Positions 37,441 to 46,448 of a stretch of DNA of 64,000 nucleotides are shown here, in pieces; positions within the stretch are counted from its first letter, which is position 1, and each line of letters opens with the position of its first letter. The translations under genes were made by a program, and so were the position numbers. Source of the stretch: an uncultured Clostridia bacterium (GTDB lineage Bacteria > Bacillota > Clostridia > Christensenellales > Borkfalkiaceae); assembly GCA_944368925.1 (NCBI GenBank), contig CALVXG010000001.1, positions 310,001 through 374,000 on the forward strand. The letters run 5' to 3'. The notes under the pieces are model-generated. The model was not told the DNA's origin. It did not search any database and saw only the letters and a list, made by a program, of their open reading frames with translations.

Positions 37441-37474
37441 AGCCGCCGCAGATTTCTCTGCGGCGGCTCTTTTC
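37441..37474 (+). terminator. Terminator of serC-serA
   Basis: A 12-bp stem (AGCCGCCGCAGA and complement) with a 4-nt loop, followed by CTTTTCGC. A partial copy of its 3' side (GCGGCTCTTTTCGCG) follows directly at about 37479. Confidence 0.85.
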
Positions 37475-37514
37475 GCGTGCGGCTCTTTTCGCGAGCGTTT
37501 TTTTACGTTTTTGC

Positions 37515-37562
37515 GGAAGGGGTGCGAGCCGCGCCGTCTTGTGCGCGGCTCGCGCCCCTTCC
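37515..37562. other. Long GC-rich hairpin in the 37417-37796 gene-free stretch
   Basis: Arms GGAAGGGGTGCGAGCCGCGC and GCGCGGCTCGCGCCCCTTCC pair over 20 positions with a single G-U around an 8-nt loop. No T-run follows on either strand, so it is not a standard terminator. The surrounding 37475-37760 has no gene that I can support. Confidence 0.7.
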
Positions 37563-37760
37563 TTACCGACCGCAGGCGGGTATTTAAGAATCGAACATTC
37601 TTCATCGAATTCGGCGCGCCCTCTTTTTCTTTTCCGCCCGCCGTTCTGCCAAATTTTTCTCGTCTTTTTTACTTACTTGTCATCGGTTTTTTCTGCGCAT
37701 TTTTATACAGCGGCGAAGCTTTCCTTGCCTTTCGGACTGTCCGTTTTGTGATACAAAAAA

Positions 37761-37792
37761 CGGCCGCGAAGCGAAAATTTGCTTCGCGGCCG
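37761..37792 (-). terminator. Terminator of the AAA+/DUF2357 pair (and perhaps the pilus operon)
   Basis: Stem CGGCCGCGAAGC/GCTTCGCGGCCG with an 8-nt loop, followed on the minus strand by TTTTTT, 5 nt after the stop codon at 37797. Confidence 0.9.
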
Positions 37793-37796
37793 CCGC

Positions 37797-39146
37797 TTAA
37801 TATTCTTTGGGTTGTTCTTCTTCGCTCGTGAGAACGTTGAATTGGTTGATCCAGACCGTTTTCTCGTCGATAAAGGAGTAAACGGCGCCGCAGTCCTCAC
37901 ATTTATAAAAATATCCCTTGTCATCCAGCATATTGCTGCCGCAGATCAGGCACAGCCTGCTGTAAATGGACTTGTCCGCCTCGAACGTGAACACCGTACA
38001 GCGCACGATCGATTCCAGATCTTTCAGGGAATTTTTGTTCCCCGGCACCACGCAAGCCGTACGGTCGCTGTAATCTGTCTTGTGCATGCTCACGACAAAC
38101 TGGTTGTTCCTGGAATACGGCTCGGACAGGTCGGTATGCAGCTCGATGACCGTCGTCTGCTGCGAGTGCATCTTCGCGCACTGCACCAGCACCGTGATCT
38201 TGTCGGGGTCCGAATTCAGCACCACTTTAAACAGATCGTTTTCCAGCCGAAAATCTTGCAGGCGGAAATCTTTTTCAATCTGCGAAAACAAAACGTCTTT
38301 CGTGATCTTAAAGCCCAGCCGCACGTAGCAATCGATCATCGCCAGCGATATGAACGCACAGTAGACCGATTTTTGCTGTTCCTGCGACAACAGCGAAAGC
38401 CCCGCATAGAATTCATCCAAAAAACGCCAGAGCTTGAAACAGCCGTGATAATTGGCATTGTGTATGAACAGATTCGTCGCTTCCGGCCGCCCCGAAAACC
38501 TGGGACAGTTGGACATGATCTTATAAAAGGAACTGTTGCGCAGCTGCGTCAGCTTTCCGCGCAGGTAAAACAGCTTTTTATAGTCGGTAAAAGAACGCGG
38601 GTCGCTGTTCTTGTAAAGGTCGCTGTCGATCAGCTTCACAAGATCCAGCTTGTTCAGCGACGAGCTCTGAAAATACGCTTCGTACATGTTCTTGACGCCG
38701 TCTTTCGCGTATTCCATCGGCAGGTTCAAAAAGCGGATCACTTTGTCGATCAGCGAACGCACCACCCTGTTTTCATACGTGTTGTACTCGTCTTCGTTCG
38801 TCTTGGCATACACGTATTCGGGAACGACCTTCTCCCCTTTTTTCTTCCACAGTTTCGGATCCTTGACCGTCATCTGTATGCCCTGCGGCGTCAGATTGCT
38901 CGCAAGCTCCGTGCGAACCTGGTTGTACTCGCTCTTGAGAATTATATAAGGGGCGCGCACCACTTCGATCAGCTGCGGAAGACAGCTCTCGATCCGATCG
39001 ACCAGCGCCGCCGTGTCCAGCTTTTCCGACGTGGGAATGTAAAACGAAAATTCGCCCTGCTTCTCCGCCTGAAGGAGCTGCGCAACCGTGCGCAGCTCCC
39101 CCGATGCGAATTGCTTGTTGAATTTTTCCAATGAAGCCACAGACAT
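37797..39146 (-). CDS. DUF2357/McrC-like protein with C-terminal zinc ribbon
   Basis: 449 residues. Residues about 115-140 read NEDEYNTYENRVVRSLIDKV, resembling the TxENR motif of DUF2357, the stalk domain of McrC-type partners of McrB GTPases. The C-terminus carries a zinc ribbon with cysteines 399, 402, 416 and 419 (CLICG, CEDCG). I could not find a convincing PD-(D/E)xK nuclease motif, so a nuclease function is not shown. The ATG overlaps the stop of the AAA+ gene by one base (TGATG), indicating coupled, near-stoichiometric translation. The best reading is the effector or adaptor half of a two-gene McrBC-like system. The family link is by motif only and needs a profile search. Confidence 0.65.
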   Translation of the reverse strand: MSVASLEKFNKQFASGELRTVAQLLQAEKQGEFSFYIPTSEKLDTAALVDRIESCLPQLIEVVRAPYIILKSEYNQVRTELASNLTPQGIQMTVKDPKLWKKKGEKVVPEYVYAKTNEDEYNTYENRVVRSLIDKVIRFLNLPMEYAKDGVKNMYEAYFQSSSLNKLDLVKLIDSDLYKNSDPRSFTDYKKLFYLRGKLTQLRNSSFYKIMSNCPRFSGRPEATNLFIHNANYHGCFKLWRFLDEFYAGLSLLSQEQQKSVYCAFISLAMIDCYVRLGFKITKDVLFSQIEKDFRLQDFRLENDLFKVVLNSDPDKITVLVQCAKMHSQQTTVIELHTDLSEPYSRNNQFVVSMHKTDYSDRTACVVPGNKNSLKDLESIVRCTVFTFEADKSIYSRLCLICGSNMLDDKGYFYKCEDCGAVYSFIDEKTVWINQFNVLTSEEEQPKEY

Positions 39147-40780
39147 CAGAACAACTTCCTCTTTAATCTCGCAATCGTTTCAAGCGTGGAAGAAAAATCT
39201 ATCTTGTTGAATTGCTGCAAAATCAGCTTTTCCAGCTTGACAAGGTTCCCCTTGATACTGTCGTCAAACCTGCCGTCCAGTTTGCGGAGAATCTTGCGCG
39301 CAAACATAAGATCCAGCGCCTTCGCCGCCGTTCCGCCGCAGGCCACATACACGGGTACAAATTTTATGATCTGATTCAAAATACGGTTACCGAAATTGAC
39401 GTCAAATGCGTCCAGAACAAACTGCGTCAGCACCGAAAAACGCTCCATGTCCGCACGCGTCAGCGCGTAAGAAGGCGTCATCTGCGCATCTTCAAACAGC
39501 GCACGCAGCCTGCTCGCCCCCAGATGAATGGGCGCAATGTGCCGCGCCGATACCGTCGCTTCGTTGCGCTGCGAAAAATCGATGATCACTGCACGGTCGT
39601 ACACCTTGTCCGTCACCGTGAACGTGGAATCGTCCTTGTTCGCCGTGCCCACAAACCATACGTTCTGCGGAATTTTCACCGCACAGCCGTCCAGCTTCGC
39701 GGGAAGGATTCCGTCCGTGGACATGGGCATCAACTCGATCTTCCACTGGCTCTCGTCCAGCTCCAAAACGGAAAGAAAATCTGCAAAATAATACTCGATC
39801 CGCGAAAGGTTCATTTCGTCCAGAACCATCAGATTGATCTCGTCCGTCTGATAATTCGCCTGGTACAGTGCACGCAGGAACGGCGTTTCCTTGAATTTCC
39901 CGACAAAATCGTTGTAATACCCCAAAATGTCGCTGCGGTCTTTCCAGGACGCCTGCACCGACGTAAAGCATACGTTCGTGCCCGCATATTCCGCAAAATA
40001 TTTCGGAAGCGACGTCTTACCCGTGCCCGAAAGCCCTTCCAGAATCATGAAATGCGAACAGGCCAGCCCGCTGACAAACGCGCGCAGCGTTTCCATCGTA
40101 TAAAACATTCCCTTGCTTTCCAGGTACATGTTGAACCCGTCGCAAAGCTGCCTCAGCGTCACGTTCGCCGAAACCTGCGGACGGTACGGGTATTTCATGT
40201 ATTCCTTGTCCATCTCCGTAAGGTCGGGGAAAATAATTCCGGGTGCTTCCTTTTTGTCCTTCTTTTCCTTTCTCTCCTCTTCCTTTTCCAGCTCCTTGCG
40301 CAATTCCCCGCTGCGGTTACGCTTTACAGGCTTCACCGTCGGGATATTGCCCTTGCGCGTTGCCACCGCATACGCGTAGTTGAGAAGGTAGCAAAAACCC
40401 GTGCAGAGCACAAAAATCGCAAACGCTACGATGAAATTTACAAAATCCAGCGCAAAAAACGCAACTCTTTGGTGCAATGCCGCATACATTACGATCGTCG
40501 CAAAGAGCATCGCCATGGTCGGAATAAAGGTAAATACCCACAATTTCGCGTCCATGTCGTAATACTCGCCCGTCTCATCCGATCGCGCGTTCAGCACAAA
40601 AATGATGACCGCCCATTGCACGATTGCAATTACAGCAAGAATCACCAACAGGTACCATGATTCCGCTTTGATCGGAAACACGTCGAAAACGCTCAGCAAA
40701 ATCAGAACGAAACAGGAAACAGCAAGAAAAATCAGCAGTTTCAGACCGTTTTCGCACGTCATTTTCGTAATCTTCTTCAT
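39146..40780 (-). CDS. Membrane-anchored McrB-like AAA+ ATPase
   Basis: 544 residues. Four hydrophobic helices (about 13-35, 42-63, 81-103, 108-141) are followed by a charged linker (RKELEKEEERKEKKDKKE). The AAA+ domain has Walker A GLSGTGKTS (249-257), Walker B LMVLDEMNLSRIEYYFADF with Asp321-Glu322, sensor FVGTANKDDSTF and TDKVYDRA with a likely arginine finger. The DEMNLSRIEYYFADFLSVLE stretch is typical of McrB-like AAA+ proteins, but here the modified-DNA-binding N-terminus is replaced by membrane helices. AAGGAG lies eight bases before the ATG. It starts 68 nt after the pilB stop with no visible terminator between, so it may be the tail of the pilus operon. Confidence 0.8.
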   Translation of the reverse strand: MKKITKMTCENGLKLLIFLAVSCFVLILLSVFDVFPIKAESWYLLVILAVIAIVQWAVIIFVLNARSDETGEYYDMDAKLWVFTFIPTMAMLFATIVMYAALHQRVAFFALDFVNFIVAFAIFVLCTGFCYLLNYAYAVATRKGNIPTVKPVKRNRSGELRKELEKEEERKEKKDKKEAPGIIFPDLTEMDKEYMKYPYRPQVSANVTLRQLCDGFNMYLESKGMFYTMETLRAFVSGLACSHFMILEGLSGTGKTSLPKYFAEYAGTNVCFTSVQASWKDRSDILGYYNDFVGKFKETPFLRALYQANYQTDEINLMVLDEMNLSRIEYYFADFLSVLELDESQWKIELMPMSTDGILPAKLDGCAVKIPQNVWFVGTANKDDSTFTVTDKVYDRAVIIDFSQRNEATVSARHIAPIHLGASRLRALFEDAQMTPSYALTRADMERFSVLTQFVLDAFDVNFGNRILNQIIKFVPVYVACGGTAAKALDLMFARKILRKLDGRFDDSIKGNLVKLEKLILQQFNKIDFSSTLETIARLKRKLF

Positions 40781-40848
40781 AATAAGACTCCTTCATACAT
40801 CTCTTTTCAATATATCAAACGCACCCCGCCTTGCCGCGGAAATACGGT

Positions 40849-42540
40849 TTAATCATCGAACAGGCTCATCAGCTCGGCAATATCCGTGATCCCCTTTAAG
40901 ACAAGTTTTTTGCAGCTGTCCCAAAGGTTGACCATTCCGCCCTCTTCCGCAAGCAAACGCAATTCTTCCAAAGGCGCGCCCGCCGTAACCGCCGCCTTGA
41001 TCTTGTCGCTCATGTACATGATCTCGTGCACGGCAATACGGCCCTTATACCCCGTATTGTTGCAGAACTGGCAGCCCTGCGGACGGAATATGCTCGCAGG
41101 TTCGCTGATCCCCAGAATTTTCATCTCCGATTCCGTCGTCCTGCCGCGCTTTTTGCAGGCGGGGCAAAGCCGCTTCACCAGTCGCTGCGCAATGATGCCT
41201 ACCACCGCGTCCGCCACAAGGTAATCGGTCACTTTCATGTCTTCCAGACGAATGATCGCGCCCGGCGCGTCGTTGGTGTGCAGCGTCGAAAACACCAGAT
41301 GCCCCGTGATCGCGGCGCGCACCGCGATCTCCGCCGTGTCCTCGTCGCGGATCTCGCCGACCATGATCACGTCCGGGTCCTGACGCAGTATACTGCGCAG
41401 AGCACTCGCGAACGTCAGATTCGCTTTCGTGTTCACCTGCACTTGGTTGATCCCGTGCATCGTGTACTCCACAGGATCTTCGACCGTGATGACGTTCACC
41501 GTCGGACGGTTGATCTCTTTCAGGAATGAGTACAGCGTCGTCGACTTACCGCAACCCGTAGGCCCCGTCAACAACACGATCCCGTACGAATGCGCCAGTA
41601 TTTTATCGATAACGGCATTCTCTTCCGCCGTAAAGCCCAGATCGCTGCGACTAAAATTGAATGCGCTTTTGTCCAAGACACGGATAACAAACTTTTCGCC
41701 GTAGACGGTCGGCAATGTGGATACACGGAAATCGTAATCGGTATCGTTGATCGTCATGCTGATACGCCCGTCCTGCGGCAAACGCCTTTCCGCAATCGAA
41801 ATTCCCGAAAGAATTTTCAGCCTTGCGCAGATCGCGGGATAGCTCTCGATGGGAAATTCCGCACGGATCTGCAGATCGCCGTCGATACGGTAACGCACTT
41901 TGACCGTCTTTTCAAACGGTTCGATATGTATATCGCTCGCACGGAAAGGCACCGCTTCCTTGATGATCGAATCTACCAGCCGCACCGAAGGGTTGTTGAT
42001 CACGTCTTCGTCCTTGTCGATGATCCCCATCGGCAGGCCCTTCGCCGAATCTACAAGCTCTTTGTCCTTCGCCCTCTGCAGATCTTCCAACGCCGTCGCC
42101 GTCGACTGCACCGCCACGATCGAATCAATGAAAATATCGATCTGCACCGCAGGCACCAGGATAAAATCCATCGGCCCTACGTACACCTGGCTCAGCATCG
42201 ACATCGCCGAAAAATCCAACGGCCGCGCAATCGCAACCAGCATCTTCCCGCTCTTGTCCTTGGAAACCGGCACAAATTTGTGCTTACGCAGGAAAGCAAA
42301 CGTCACGTTCTCCAACAGCGATTTATCCACTTCCAGCATGTCCATCTCGCAATAGGGAAGGCAGAAAAATTCGCCCAGCGCCGCCAGCGCCGTGACCTGC
42401 GTACAGTATCCCTTCGCGATCATGTAGCTTTCCACGGGCATGTTCAGACGCATGCAATCCTCGTAGATCCCCTTCATCTGCTTGCGCTTGATGATCTTTT
42501 TATAGACGTAATATTGTAAGATTTCGTAATTGAGTTCCAT
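40849..42540 (-). CDS. pilB: Type IV pilus assembly ATPase PilB/GspE
   Basis: 563 residues. The N-terminal GspE/MshEN domain (to about 150) is followed by the N2 domain (SDIHIEPFEKTVKVRYRIDG). The ATPase has Walker A LTGPTGCGKSTTLYSF, Asp box ITVEDPVEY, Walker B DPDVIMVGEIRDEDTAEIA and His box GHLVFSTLHTND. A four-cysteine zinc site (CPACKK, CQFCNNTGYKGR) is the PilB hallmark. It powers pilin polymerisation at the membrane. pilC is 16 nt upstream. No PilT retraction ATPase is present in the window. Confidence 0.96.
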   Translation of the reverse strand: MELNYEILQYYVYKKIIKRKQMKGIYEDCMRLNMPVESYMIAKGYCTQVTALAALGEFFCLPYCEMDMLEVDKSLLENVTFAFLRKHKFVPVSKDKSGKMLVAIARPLDFSAMSMLSQVYVGPMDFILVPAVQIDIFIDSIVAVQSTATALEDLQRAKDKELVDSAKGLPMGIIDKDEDVINNPSVRLVDSIIKEAVPFRASDIHIEPFEKTVKVRYRIDGDLQIRAEFPIESYPAICARLKILSGISIAERRLPQDGRISMTINDTDYDFRVSTLPTVYGEKFVIRVLDKSAFNFSRSDLGFTAEENAVIDKILAHSYGIVLLTGPTGCGKSTTLYSFLKEINRPTVNVITVEDPVEYTMHGINQVQVNTKANLTFASALRSILRQDPDVIMVGEIRDEDTAEIAVRAAITGHLVFSTLHTNDAPGAIIRLEDMKVTDYLVADAVVGIIAQRLVKRLCPACKKRGRTTESEMKILGISEPASIFRPQGCQFCNNTGYKGRIAVHEIMYMSDKIKAAVTAGAPLEELRLLAEEGGMVNLWDSCKKLVLKGITDIAELMSLFDD

Positions 42541-42556
42541 ATTTCTCCCCCGTCTG

Positions 42557-43762
42557 TCACAATGTGTTCATCATCTGCAGGATAGGCGAATAAACGGTCA
42601 TAAACAGTACCGCGACCGAAGCGCCGATCAGGCAAAGCACCAACGGCTGAATGATCCCCGTAAGCGCCGCGATCGAGCGTTCGACCTGGTTTTCAAAAAA
42701 GGGCGCCGACCTTCCCAACACCGCTTCCAGCTCGCCCGTTCTCTCGCCGACCGATACCATCTGCACAAGCATCGTGGGGAACAGTTTATACGTCTGCAGC
42801 GCCATCGTGAGCGTCATACCCTGCCGCACGTCTTCCGTCGCACGGTGAAACTGCGTCGCCACATACGAATTTCCGAGCACCCTGCACGTCTCGTCCATGG
42901 CGTCCACGATGTCCATGCCGCTCGCTACCAACAGCGAAAACGCACGGCAAAACCGCGCCGATACGTTGTTCCGCACAATATTGCGCACGACCGGCATATG
43001 AAATTTGCATTTATCCCAGTAATACCTGCCCTTCGGCGTCCGCAAAAATACAATCCAGAGCACCACCACCAGCAATGCGACCAGTATGATCGTCTTCCAA
43101 TGCTGTTGGAAATAGATTCCGAAATCGTTCAGCGCCACCATCATGCCGGGAAGTTCCACGTCCATCTGCGCCAACGCGTCCTTGAACGAAGGAATGATGA
43201 ATACGATGATGAGCACGATGACTGCCAGCGCCATCACGATCAGCACGCAGGGATACGCCAGCGCCGAACGCATCTTTGCACGCATTTTACCGTCCGCCTC
43301 AAAGTAGTCCGCTATCGACACCAGCACCGTATCGATCGAGCCGGATACTTCGCCGACGCGCACCATGCTCCGAAAAAACGGCGGAAAGGCGCGCTTATGC
43401 TTTTCCATCGCTTCGGACAAGAGTTTCCCTGCCTTTACGTCCTCGTACACCATGTCCAGAACCCGACGAAGGTACGCCGTGTACGGCTGTCTGCGCAAAA
43501 CCGCCAGCGAATCTACGATGGACGTGCCCGACGTAATCATGATCGAAAACTGGCGGCAGAACGTGGAAAGTTCGGTCACCGAAATTTTACCCGTCAGACT
43601 GAAAAACGGATTCGGAGATTTATCGGAATCTACTTTCGCCGAAACGAGATACAGATTCTGCTTCGCGAGCTGTGCGCGGAGGTCTTTCTCGTTTTCGGCC
43701 AAAAACGTACCCGTAAATTTTTTCCCGTATAAATTGATTGCACTATACTTATATTTTTTCAC
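42557..43762 (-). CDS. pilC: Type IV pilus inner-membrane platform protein PilC/GspF
   Basis: 401 residues with two repeated GspF domains. The first carries FCRQFSIMITSGTSIVDSL and the second FCRAFSLLVASGMDIVDAM, each with the conserved helix before a transmembrane segment. Three strong hydrophobic stretches are at about 168-192, 215-240 and 375-395. PilC is the rotating platform on which PilB acts. It lies between the PilM-like gene and pilB with spacings of 37 and 16 nt. Confidence 0.95.
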   Translation of the reverse strand: MKKYKYSAINLYGKKFTGTFLAENEKDLRAQLAKQNLYLVSAKVDSDKSPNPFFSLTGKISVTELSTFCRQFSIMITSGTSIVDSLAVLRRQPYTAYLRRVLDMVYEDVKAGKLLSEAMEKHKRAFPPFFRSMVRVGEVSGSIDTVLVSIADYFEADGKMRAKMRSALAYPCVLIVMALAVIVLIIVFIIPSFKDALAQMDVELPGMMVALNDFGIYFQQHWKTIILVALLVVVLWIVFLRTPKGRYYWDKCKFHMPVVRNIVRNNVSARFCRAFSLLVASGMDIVDAMDETCRVLGNSYVATQFHRATEDVRQGMTLTMALQTYKLFPTMLVQMVSVGERTGELEAVLGRSAPFFENQVERSIAALTGIIQPLVLCLIGASVAVLFMTVYSPILQMMNTL

Positions 43763-43799
43763 AAATGTCCCCCTCCCGACGCTTTCTCACCAATGAGGG

Positions 43800-45197
43800 T
43801 CAAAAGTTATGGTTCTTGTTGTAATGCCCCGCAAACAGGCATCCGTACAGATCCAGATTCTCTTTGATCTCGGGCACAAATTTTTCCGACGCCGTAAAGG
43901 GTCTGAATTCGATCCCGCCGCTCTGTTTCTGTTCCTCGTTTGCCATTTCGAGAAGCGGATACAGTTCCGACGGCATATTCACCACCGCAAAATCGGGCTT
44001 TACCATATACTCGGTAAGTTCCGCCTGGCGCGCGTAGAGCAATATCCATTTCATGATGATGCGGAAATTTTCGTAACGGATTCCCTGCTCCGTTTCCGGC
44101 ACTTCCCGCAGCATGAATTTCGGATACCGTTTGGGCATTTTGCGGTACACCTTTATCTTTTTCGGCTTGAAGACGTTTTCCTCTTCCCCGGCGCCGTGTT
44201 CCTGTTTCTCCTCTTTTGCGGCGCCGTCCGTTTCCGCGTCGACCTCCTCCACGGAAAGTCCGCCCTCTTCGGGGATCTCCTCGTCCGCATCGTCCTCTTT
44301 GGCGTCTTCCGCCTGTTCCGCCGAAACCGAAAGGCTGTCCTTCGTCACCGCGGCCGCCGCCGTTTCCGCCTGCGCCGTGCCCGAATATTCCCCCGCCTGC
44401 GAATCGTTGTCCACCGCATAATCGGCGATCGTCGCGCCCTCGGGGATCACGGACGGGTCGGCGTCCACCGACTGCGTCAATGCCTTCGCCCGCGCGATCT
44501 CCCGCGCGTTGATGACCGCGATCTCGCCCATCTGGTGATCCGTCAGCATGTATTCCGATTCCACTTTTTCACTGCGCAGCAGTGCCGATCCGTGCGGGAT
44601 CGTCGCCACGCCCTGCGTCTTGCCTTTGCCCGCCACGACGATCTCCGTGTAATCTGCGTGCATGTCCGCAAAGACAAAATTCTTTCCGCGAAGACGCGGC
44701 GCAAAGTTCAGCGCACAATCCAGCAGCGCATTCCCGCTGTACGTCGTCATCTTCGGGAAGACCTTCACTTCCGTCAGAAGTTTGTAGATCTTGTTGATGA
44801 GCTTTTTGTCAAAATAAATCGCCCCGTAGATCGAATATTGCTTGTTCTGCAAAAGCTGAAACTGATTGATCTTTTTTCCGCGCTGTCTGCCTTCGTAAAG
44901 ATTGTTCATCTCCGTTTCCAGCGCCTGCTGCACTTTCGCCTTCGCCATGTTCGGAAGATTGAACGTCTCAAACCCGACTGCCCTGTCCGGCAAGATCACA
45001 AATGCCGATAAGTTCCGCAAGGACGGTTTCCTCTGAAAATAGTCTTCCAACAATTTTTGCGCTTCGTCAAAAAATGCGTCCGAAAATATGCACGAACCGA
45101 AATGCAGATACTCCACTTCCGCCTTGTCCGTCGCCTTCTCCGCATTCATGATCCGAATGTTGCTGTTTTGCATATCAAAGCCGACAAATAATTTCAT
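43800..45197 (-). CDS. PilM-like actin-fold pilus assembly protein with acidic insert
   Basis: 465 residues. The N-terminus MKLFVGFDMQNSNIRIMNAE is the phosphate-1 loop of PilM/FtsA-type actin folds. AFVILPDRAVGFETFNLPNM and FADMHADYTEIVVAGKGK supply further nucleotide-site elements. Between about residues 235 and 345 lies a long Ala/Glu/Asp-rich, probably disordered insert not found in standard PilM (about 350 residues). The C-terminal lobe resumes with KVYRKMPKRYPKFML. PilM couples PilB to PilN at the membrane; no PilN or PilO homologue was recognised here. The assignment rests on fold motifs plus position next to pilC. Confidence 0.75.
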   Translation of the reverse strand: MKLFVGFDMQNSNIRIMNAEKATDKAEVEYLHFGSCIFSDAFFDEAQKLLEDYFQRKPSLRNLSAFVILPDRAVGFETFNLPNMAKAKVQQALETEMNNLYEGRQRGKKINQFQLLQNKQYSIYGAIYFDKKLINKIYKLLTEVKVFPKMTTYSGNALLDCALNFAPRLRGKNFVFADMHADYTEIVVAGKGKTQGVATIPHGSALLRSEKVESEYMLTDHQMGEIAVINAREIARAKALTQSVDADPSVIPEGATIADYAVDNDSQAGEYSGTAQAETAAAAVTKDSLSVSAEQAEDAKEDDADEEIPEEGGLSVEEVDAETDGAAKEEKQEHGAGEEENVFKPKKIKVYRKMPKRYPKFMLREVPETEQGIRYENFRIIMKWILLYARQAELTEYMVKPDFAVVNMPSELYPLLEMANEEQKQSGGIEFRPFTASEKFVPEIKENLDLYGCLFAGHYNKNHNF

Positions 45198-45250
45198 AAT
45201 CTTTTTCCCTCTGTTTTTTCGCGCAAAACGCGCTCCCCCTCACTTTTTTC

Positions 45251-46057
45251 TCACACGAACAGCGCCACATACCCGTCGAAGAGCGCGTTCCCGAACAGCA
45301 GCGCCGCAAAAATTCCCAGCGCCAGATAGGGCGCAAACGCAAATTCTTCCGACCCCGCAAGGCCCGCATTCCCCGAACGGAAAACGATCTTCCGCAACAC
45401 AATGTCCGCCAGCGCCACCACGATCGCAAACACCACCGACACCACCGTCGCTTTCCAGCCCAACAGCAGCCCCGCCGACGCCATCAGCTTCACGTCTCCG
45501 AATCCCATGCCTTCGCGTTTGAACAACATAAACGACGCGCAATAGAAAAACAGAAAAAATCCGCCGCCCAGCAACAGTCCGTACAGTTTGTCCTGCCAAC
45601 CCGTCGCTCCGTCCGCAAAGATCCCGCCGACCGCCACCAGAAAAAAACAGATCTGCAGGCTGTCCGGTATGAATAAGTTTTCCATATCGATCAGCGACAT
45701 CGTAAGCAAAAGCGAGATCGCCAACGCACACACCAACGCAAACCACACCCCGCGGCTGAAATACATCGTCAACGGACAACACAGCCACAAGACACAGTTT
45801 AAAAGCTCCACCGCAAAATACCGCGGCGATACCCGCGCCCCGCAATAGCGGCACTTCCCGCGAAGAATCACATACGAGAGCAACGGTATGTTGTCATACC
45901 ACGCAAGTTTATGCCCGCACGTCGTACAATGCGACGCAGGTTTCGCAAGATTCATGCCGCGCGGCAATCGGTAAATCACAACGTTTAAAAAACTCCCGAT
46001 ACACAGCCCGAATACCGCAAACAGCACGCACGCCGTAATATAGTAATACTGCTCCAT
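45251..46057 (-). CDS. pilD: Prepilin peptidase (A24 aspartyl protease)
   Basis: 268 residues with about seven membrane segments. The N-terminal methyltransferase-like domain has GSFLNVVIYRLPRG and a zinc tetra-cysteine (CTTCGHK, CRYCGA). The catalytic aspartates are in SLIDMENLFIPD and GMGFGDVKLMA (GxGD motif). The enzyme cleaves and usually N-methylates the type III signal peptides of the four pilins encoded upstream. It lies between the minor pilins and the PilM-like gene. Confidence 0.95.
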   Translation of the reverse strand: MEQYYYITACVLFAVFGLCIGSFLNVVIYRLPRGMNLAKPASHCTTCGHKLAWYDNIPLLSYVILRGKCRYCGARVSPRYFAVELLNCVLWLCCPLTMYFSRGVWFALVCALAISLLLTMSLIDMENLFIPDSLQICFFLVAVGGIFADGATGWQDKLYGLLLGGGFFLFFYCASFMLFKREGMGFGDVKLMASAGLLLGWKATVVSVVFAIVVALADIVLRKIVFRSGNAGLAGSEEFAFAPYLALGIFAALLFGNALFDGYVALFV

Positions 46058-46082
46058 ATTTTTCCCTTTTGCAAACCTTCGC

Positions 46083-46448
46083 TTACGCCGCGCCGTAAAT
46101 GTACTTCAAGAGCGTTCCGTCCGCCGAAAGCTGCACCGTAAGCGCAACCGTACCGTTTTCGCCGTGACGAACAACCAGCGTACCCGCTTCGGTCTCGTCG
46201 ATGCTTAAATCATGCTGGGTTAAAAGCGATGAGGCGCTCTGCTTCAGATCTTCCACGCTCTCCCCGCCGAGAAATGCCTCGCCCAACGAATCGAGATCGC
46301 GCTTGTATTCCAGATACTCTTCATAGGCGCGGCTGTAATTGTTGGTAACCATCGCCAACGTGAGCAATAAACCCGTAAAGGCGATCACGATCACCATCAG
46401 TACGATCGCATATTCGATGGTGAACGCCCGCGAAAATTTCTTTTTCAT
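46083..46448 (-). CDS. Pilin-like protein with an off-register N-terminus
   Basis: 121 residues from MKKKFSRAFTIEYAIVLMVI. A basic leader, one hydrophobic helix (about 8-30) and a short soluble domain match a minor pilin. However, with cleavage before Phe the glutamate is at position +4 rather than the usual +5 (AFTIEY versus FTLVE). It may be processed differently or not at all, and it also resembles TadE-type anchors. The ATG overlaps the stop of the upstream minor pilin as ATGA (46445-46448), so it belongs to the same translated block. Confidence 0.7.
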   Translation of the reverse strand: MKKKFSRAFTIEYAIVLMVIVIAFTGLLLTLAMVTNNYSRAYEEYLEYKRDLDSLGEAFLGGESVEDLKQSASSLLTQHDLSIDETEAGTLVVRHGENGTVALTVQLSADGTLLKYIYGAA

